This document shows positions 61,747 to 64,000 of a stretch of DNA of 64,000 nt, one piece after another; within the stretch, counting starts at the first letter, position 1, and each line of letters opens with the position of its first letter. Under the pieces are notes generated by a model, which did no database searches, was not told the origin of the DNA, and saw only the letters and a program-made list of their open reading frames with translations. Origin of the DNA: Desemzia sp045528445 (GTDB taxonomy: Bacteria; Bacillota; Bacilli; Lactobacillales; Carnobacteriaceae). The stretch lies in the NCBI RefSeq assembly GCF_045528445.1, contig NZ_JBGQQU010000016.1, positions 1-64,000 on the forward strand, in the 5' to 3' direction. The position numbers and the translations under genes are program-made.

Positions 61747-62775
61747 TTACACATGATTCTTATAATACTGATTAGCTGCTGCTTTTTTCAGCCGATTCAT
61801 GTACGCTATTCCAAGTCCTGTTTCAGGATAAGGCTCAGCTAATATAATACTAGCTTCTGTCTTCTCAAAGTGTCTTAACCCCGCATACATTCTGTGTGAA
61901 GCGGTTTGGATATTGCCTTCTTCCCCCAATGAAAAGCTTTCTATTGTCGGGTCTGAAAAAGCAGCTACAATACTCTCATTTGCCATTAAGCCAACTTTTT
62001 CTCCAAGAGATTGGTAGTGCTTGATCGCACTTTCCCATAGTTGTTGGCTGCCATCGACAATTATGACGGGCTCATTAGGAGAGTAATGTTTGTATTTCAT
62101 TCCTGGCGCTTTAGGCGTTTCCTCACTAGAAACTAAATGTTGATCTACACTGACGAAACCGATCACTTCTTCTAATTCAGTTTTTGAAATGCCGCCTGGT
62201 CGAAGAATGGTAGGATTTTCAGGATCTGTAATGTCTAAAACGGTTGATTCCAGGCCCACACCAGTCTCTCCATCATCTAGAATCCCCGCAATTTTCCCCT
62301 TTAAATCATGATACACATGCATAGCAGTTGTTGGACTCGGTTTTCCAGATGTGTTTGCACTGGGACCCACTAAGGGTGTGTCCGCTTCTTTTATAAGCTC
62401 CAACGTTGCTTCATTATTTGGCATACGGATCGCTACACTGTCTAAACCTGCAGTAACTGTATTGGCAAAAACACTTTCTTTGACTTTAAAGATAAGTGTC
62501 AATGGTCCGGGCCAAAATTGATCCATTAACGTTTCTGCTACTGCCGGGATTTCTTTCACGTAATTCTGGACATCTTCTTTTGAAGCTATATGAACGATTA
62601 AAGGATTATCACTAGGACGTCCTTTTGCCTGATACACTTTTTGTACCGCTTGTTCATTTTTAGCATCTGCTCCTAATCCATATACTGTCTCAGTAGGAAA
62701 AGAAATCAATTCGCCTTTTTTAATCCATGCAGCTGCTTCCTTTATTTCTGATAGATGAAAAAGTTTTGTTTCCAC
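61747..62775 (-). CDS. ywlC: L-threonylcarbamoyladenylate synthase (Sua5/YwlC)
   Basis: Makes threonylcarbamoyl-AMP for the t6A37 modification of tRNA. 342 residues: a YrdC domain with SFPTETVYGLGADA and KGRPSDNPLIVHI and GPSANTSGKPSPT (about 20-150), then a linker and the C-terminal Sua5 domain (about 225-335) with APGMKYKHYSP. Long Sua5-type rather than short YrdC-type. It lies downstream of prmC with a 37-nt gap. Confidence 0.94.
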   Translation of the reverse strand: METKLFHLSEIKEAAAWIKKGELISFPTETVYGLGADAKNEQAVQKVYQAKGRPSDNPLIVHIASKEDVQNYVKEIPAVAETLMDQFWPGPLTLIFKVKESVFANTVTAGLDSVAIRMPNNEATLELIKEADTPLVGPSANTSGKPSPTTAMHVYHDLKGKIAGILDDGETGVGLESTVLDITDPENPTILRPGGISKTELEEVIGFVSVDQHLVSSEETPKAPGMKYKHYSPNEPVIIVDGSQQLWESAIKHYQSLGEKVGLMANESIVAAFSDPTIESFSLGEEGNIQTASHRMYAGLRHFEKTEASIILAEPYPETGLGIAYMNRLKKAAANQYYKNHV

Positions 62776-62812
62776 AATTATTTCCTTCTTTCTATTGAAC
62801 GATCACCCAATT

Positions 62813-63658
62813 TTAAGTTTGTACAAACAACAGACGGTCATGTCCGCTCAAATCCTTTTCTACTCGAACAAGGCTATTCGGAAAAGCTTGTTCAAAGAGT
62901 TCTTTTACTTTCTGTCCTTGCTTGTAACCAATCTCTAAGTAAATTTGTCCATTTGGCAATAACAGTTGCGGCAATTCTGTTGCTAAGCGCTGATAAATCA
63001 ATAGACCTTTATTCTCAGCAAATAACGCCATCGGAGGCTCATAATCCAACACACTTTGATCCATAACGTCTTTTTCATCCTCACCAATATAAGGAGGATT
63101 TGAAAGAATAACATCAAACTTTTCAGATTCTACAGGATGAGTGAGATCCCCTTCTCTAAATCGAACGGATACTTTATTGGTCTCTGCATTTTCTTTCGCT
63201 ACAGCTAGAGCTTTCGCTGATAGATCTGTTGCTGTGACTTCATATTGAGGACGTTCTTTTTTTATCGTTATGGCGATAGCTCCAGTGCCTGTTCCGATAT
63301 CCAATACTTTTAAAGAGCTTTTCTGCTTGGTCTGCTGAAGAAAACGGTCAACGATTTCTTCTGTTTCAGGGCGAGGAATGAGCGTATTGTGCGTAACTTT
63401 AAACTTTAACCCATAAAACCATTCATAACCTAGTATATGTTGAAGAGGTCTTCCTCCGCCATACTCTGCAATATCTGCTAATAATTGACGTTTAACATCA
63501 GAAGGCATCTCTTCGTGCAAATGCAATACAAAATTTGTTCGTGTCCAATTCTGACGCTCCATCAATAAACGTTCTGCCGCAATCCCTTCTTTTCCACTGC
63601 TCTCTAAAAAAGAAGAAGCCCATTTCAGGACTTCTCTATACGTTGAATTAGTATTCAT
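62813..63658 (-). CDS. prmC: Peptide chain release factor N5-glutamine methyltransferase
   Basis: Methylates the Gln of the GGQ motif of RF1 and RF2. 281 residues: N-terminal helical domain, then a SAM domain with VLDIGTGTGAIAI near 120 and the catalytic NPPY in ILSNPPYIGE. Its start overlaps the 3' end of prfA by 11 nt, the usual substrate-enzyme gene pair. Confidence 0.96.
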   Translation of the reverse strand: MNTNSTYREVLKWASSFLESSGKEGIAAERLLMERQNWTRTNFVLHLHEEMPSDVKRQLLADIAEYGGGRPLQHILGYEWFYGLKFKVTHNTLIPRPETEEIVDRFLQQTKQKSSLKVLDIGTGTGAIAITIKKERPQYEVTATDLSAKALAVAKENAETNKVSVRFREGDLTHPVESEKFDVILSNPPYIGEDEKDVMDQSVLDYEPPMALFAENKGLLIYQRLATELPQLLLPNGQIYLEIGYKQGQKVKELFEQAFPNSLVRVEKDLSGHDRLLFVQT

Positions 63659-64000
63659 TATTCTTCATCTGCTCCATTTTTGAAGTTTGGTCGAACAGAA
63701 CTAAAGCATCGACTACTTCATCTAACTTACCAGATAGAATTTGATCTAATTTTTGGATCGTTAACCCAATTCTGTGATCAGTGATGCGGTTTTGCGGAAA
63801 ATTGTATGTTCTGATTCGTTCTGAACGGTCACCTGTTCCTACAGCCAATTTACGTTCAGCATCATACTCACTTTGAGCTTCGCTTTGTAATTGATCGTAA
63901 ACACGTGCTCGCAATACTTTCATCGCTTTTTCTCTATTTTTGATTTGAGAACGTTCATCTTGCATCGCAACAGCAATACCAGTTGGAATATGAGTTAACC
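63648..64000 (-). CDS. prfA: Peptide chain release factor 1, 3' part (partial)
   Basis: Only the last 117 codons are inside the window. The sequence enters as THIPTGIAVAMQDERSQIKNREKAMKVLRARVYD, split here over two blocks, which is the conserved region after the GGQ loop of RF1. The GGQ motif and the stop-codon-reading region lie outside. The stop codon overlaps prmC. Confidence 0.95.
   Translation of the reverse strand, partial: LTHIPTGIAVAMQDERSQIKNREKAMKVLRARVYDQLQSEAQSEYDAERKLAVGTGDRSERIRTYNFPQNRITDHRIGLTIQKLDQILSGKLDEVVDALVLFDQTSKMEQMKNNEY

Overview
This is a low-GC Firmicutes chromosome segment, most likely from a lactic acid bacterium of the Carnobacterium type (Carnobacteriaceae, Lactobacillales). 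That placement is an inference from gene content and order: a CamS pheromone-precursor lipoprotein beside ligA and pcrA, the string atp operon - DUF1146 - murA - mbl - EpuA, a low-affinity-type class B PBP, an LtaS lipoteichoic acid synthase, and no sporulation genes. No rRNA or tRNA gene, CRISPR array or complete mobile element was seen. Most genes lie on the minus strand.

Layout. 1-223: right end of an IS66-type element. 407-5922: camS, ligA and pcrA operon (DNA repair and replication). 6167-12271: a GntR regulator, a DMT exporter, purB, a PurK-like protein whose ATP-grasp motifs have decayed, a UPF0316 membrane protein and xpt. 12582-18474: a CNNM/HlyC-type membrane protein, then cell-wall genes (MecA-type PBP, GH73 glucosaminidase, VanY-type D,D-carboxypeptidase lipoprotein) and a small HTH protein. 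18647-20379: the only plus-strand genes in the first half, a membrane protein and a Gfo/Idh/MocA oxidoreductase. 20458-25690: a complete branched-chain amino acid ABC importer (livJHMGF) with a CBS-ACT protein at its end and a CodY-like box upstream. 26196-34728: a GerMN lipoprotein, a FUSC-like protein, a large FtsX-type ABC pair and an APC amino acid permease. 34956-38623: plus-strand genes (HI0933-type flavoprotein, 5'-nucleotidase, metallophosphoesterase, small membrane protein). 38689-41120: YbaK, RlmI and VanZ. 41470-45456: LtaS, then a membrane protein and a degenerate ABC-ATPase-like protein. 45888-48083: an OmpR-type two-component system. 48503-52210: SsbB-type SSB, EpuA, Mbl, MurA and DUF1146. 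52457-59092: the F1Fo ATP synthase operon. 59381-64000: upp, glyA, ywlC, prmC and the 3' part of prfA.

The non-coding DNA holds the least explained structure. At 36201-36580 three long hairpins of about 121 bp period stand in tandem; their stems differ in sequence but stay paired, and the linkers between them are conserved. At 28492-28642 there is a triplicated 52-bp repeat followed by two look-alike hairpins. A 25-bp direct repeat sits just upstream of the ltaS promoter. A dispersed intergenic element recurs near 271-333, 12302-12321 and 43798-43986. Two genes look like derelict or re-purposed enzymes: the PurK-like protein has lost its ATP-grasp glycine loop, and the ABC-ATPase-like protein at 44908 has lost Walker A, the signature motif, the catalytic Glu and the switch His while staying paired with a permease-like membrane protein. 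Many genes appear to use TTG or GTG starts; I reset a number of starts to fit Shine-Dalgarno spacing.
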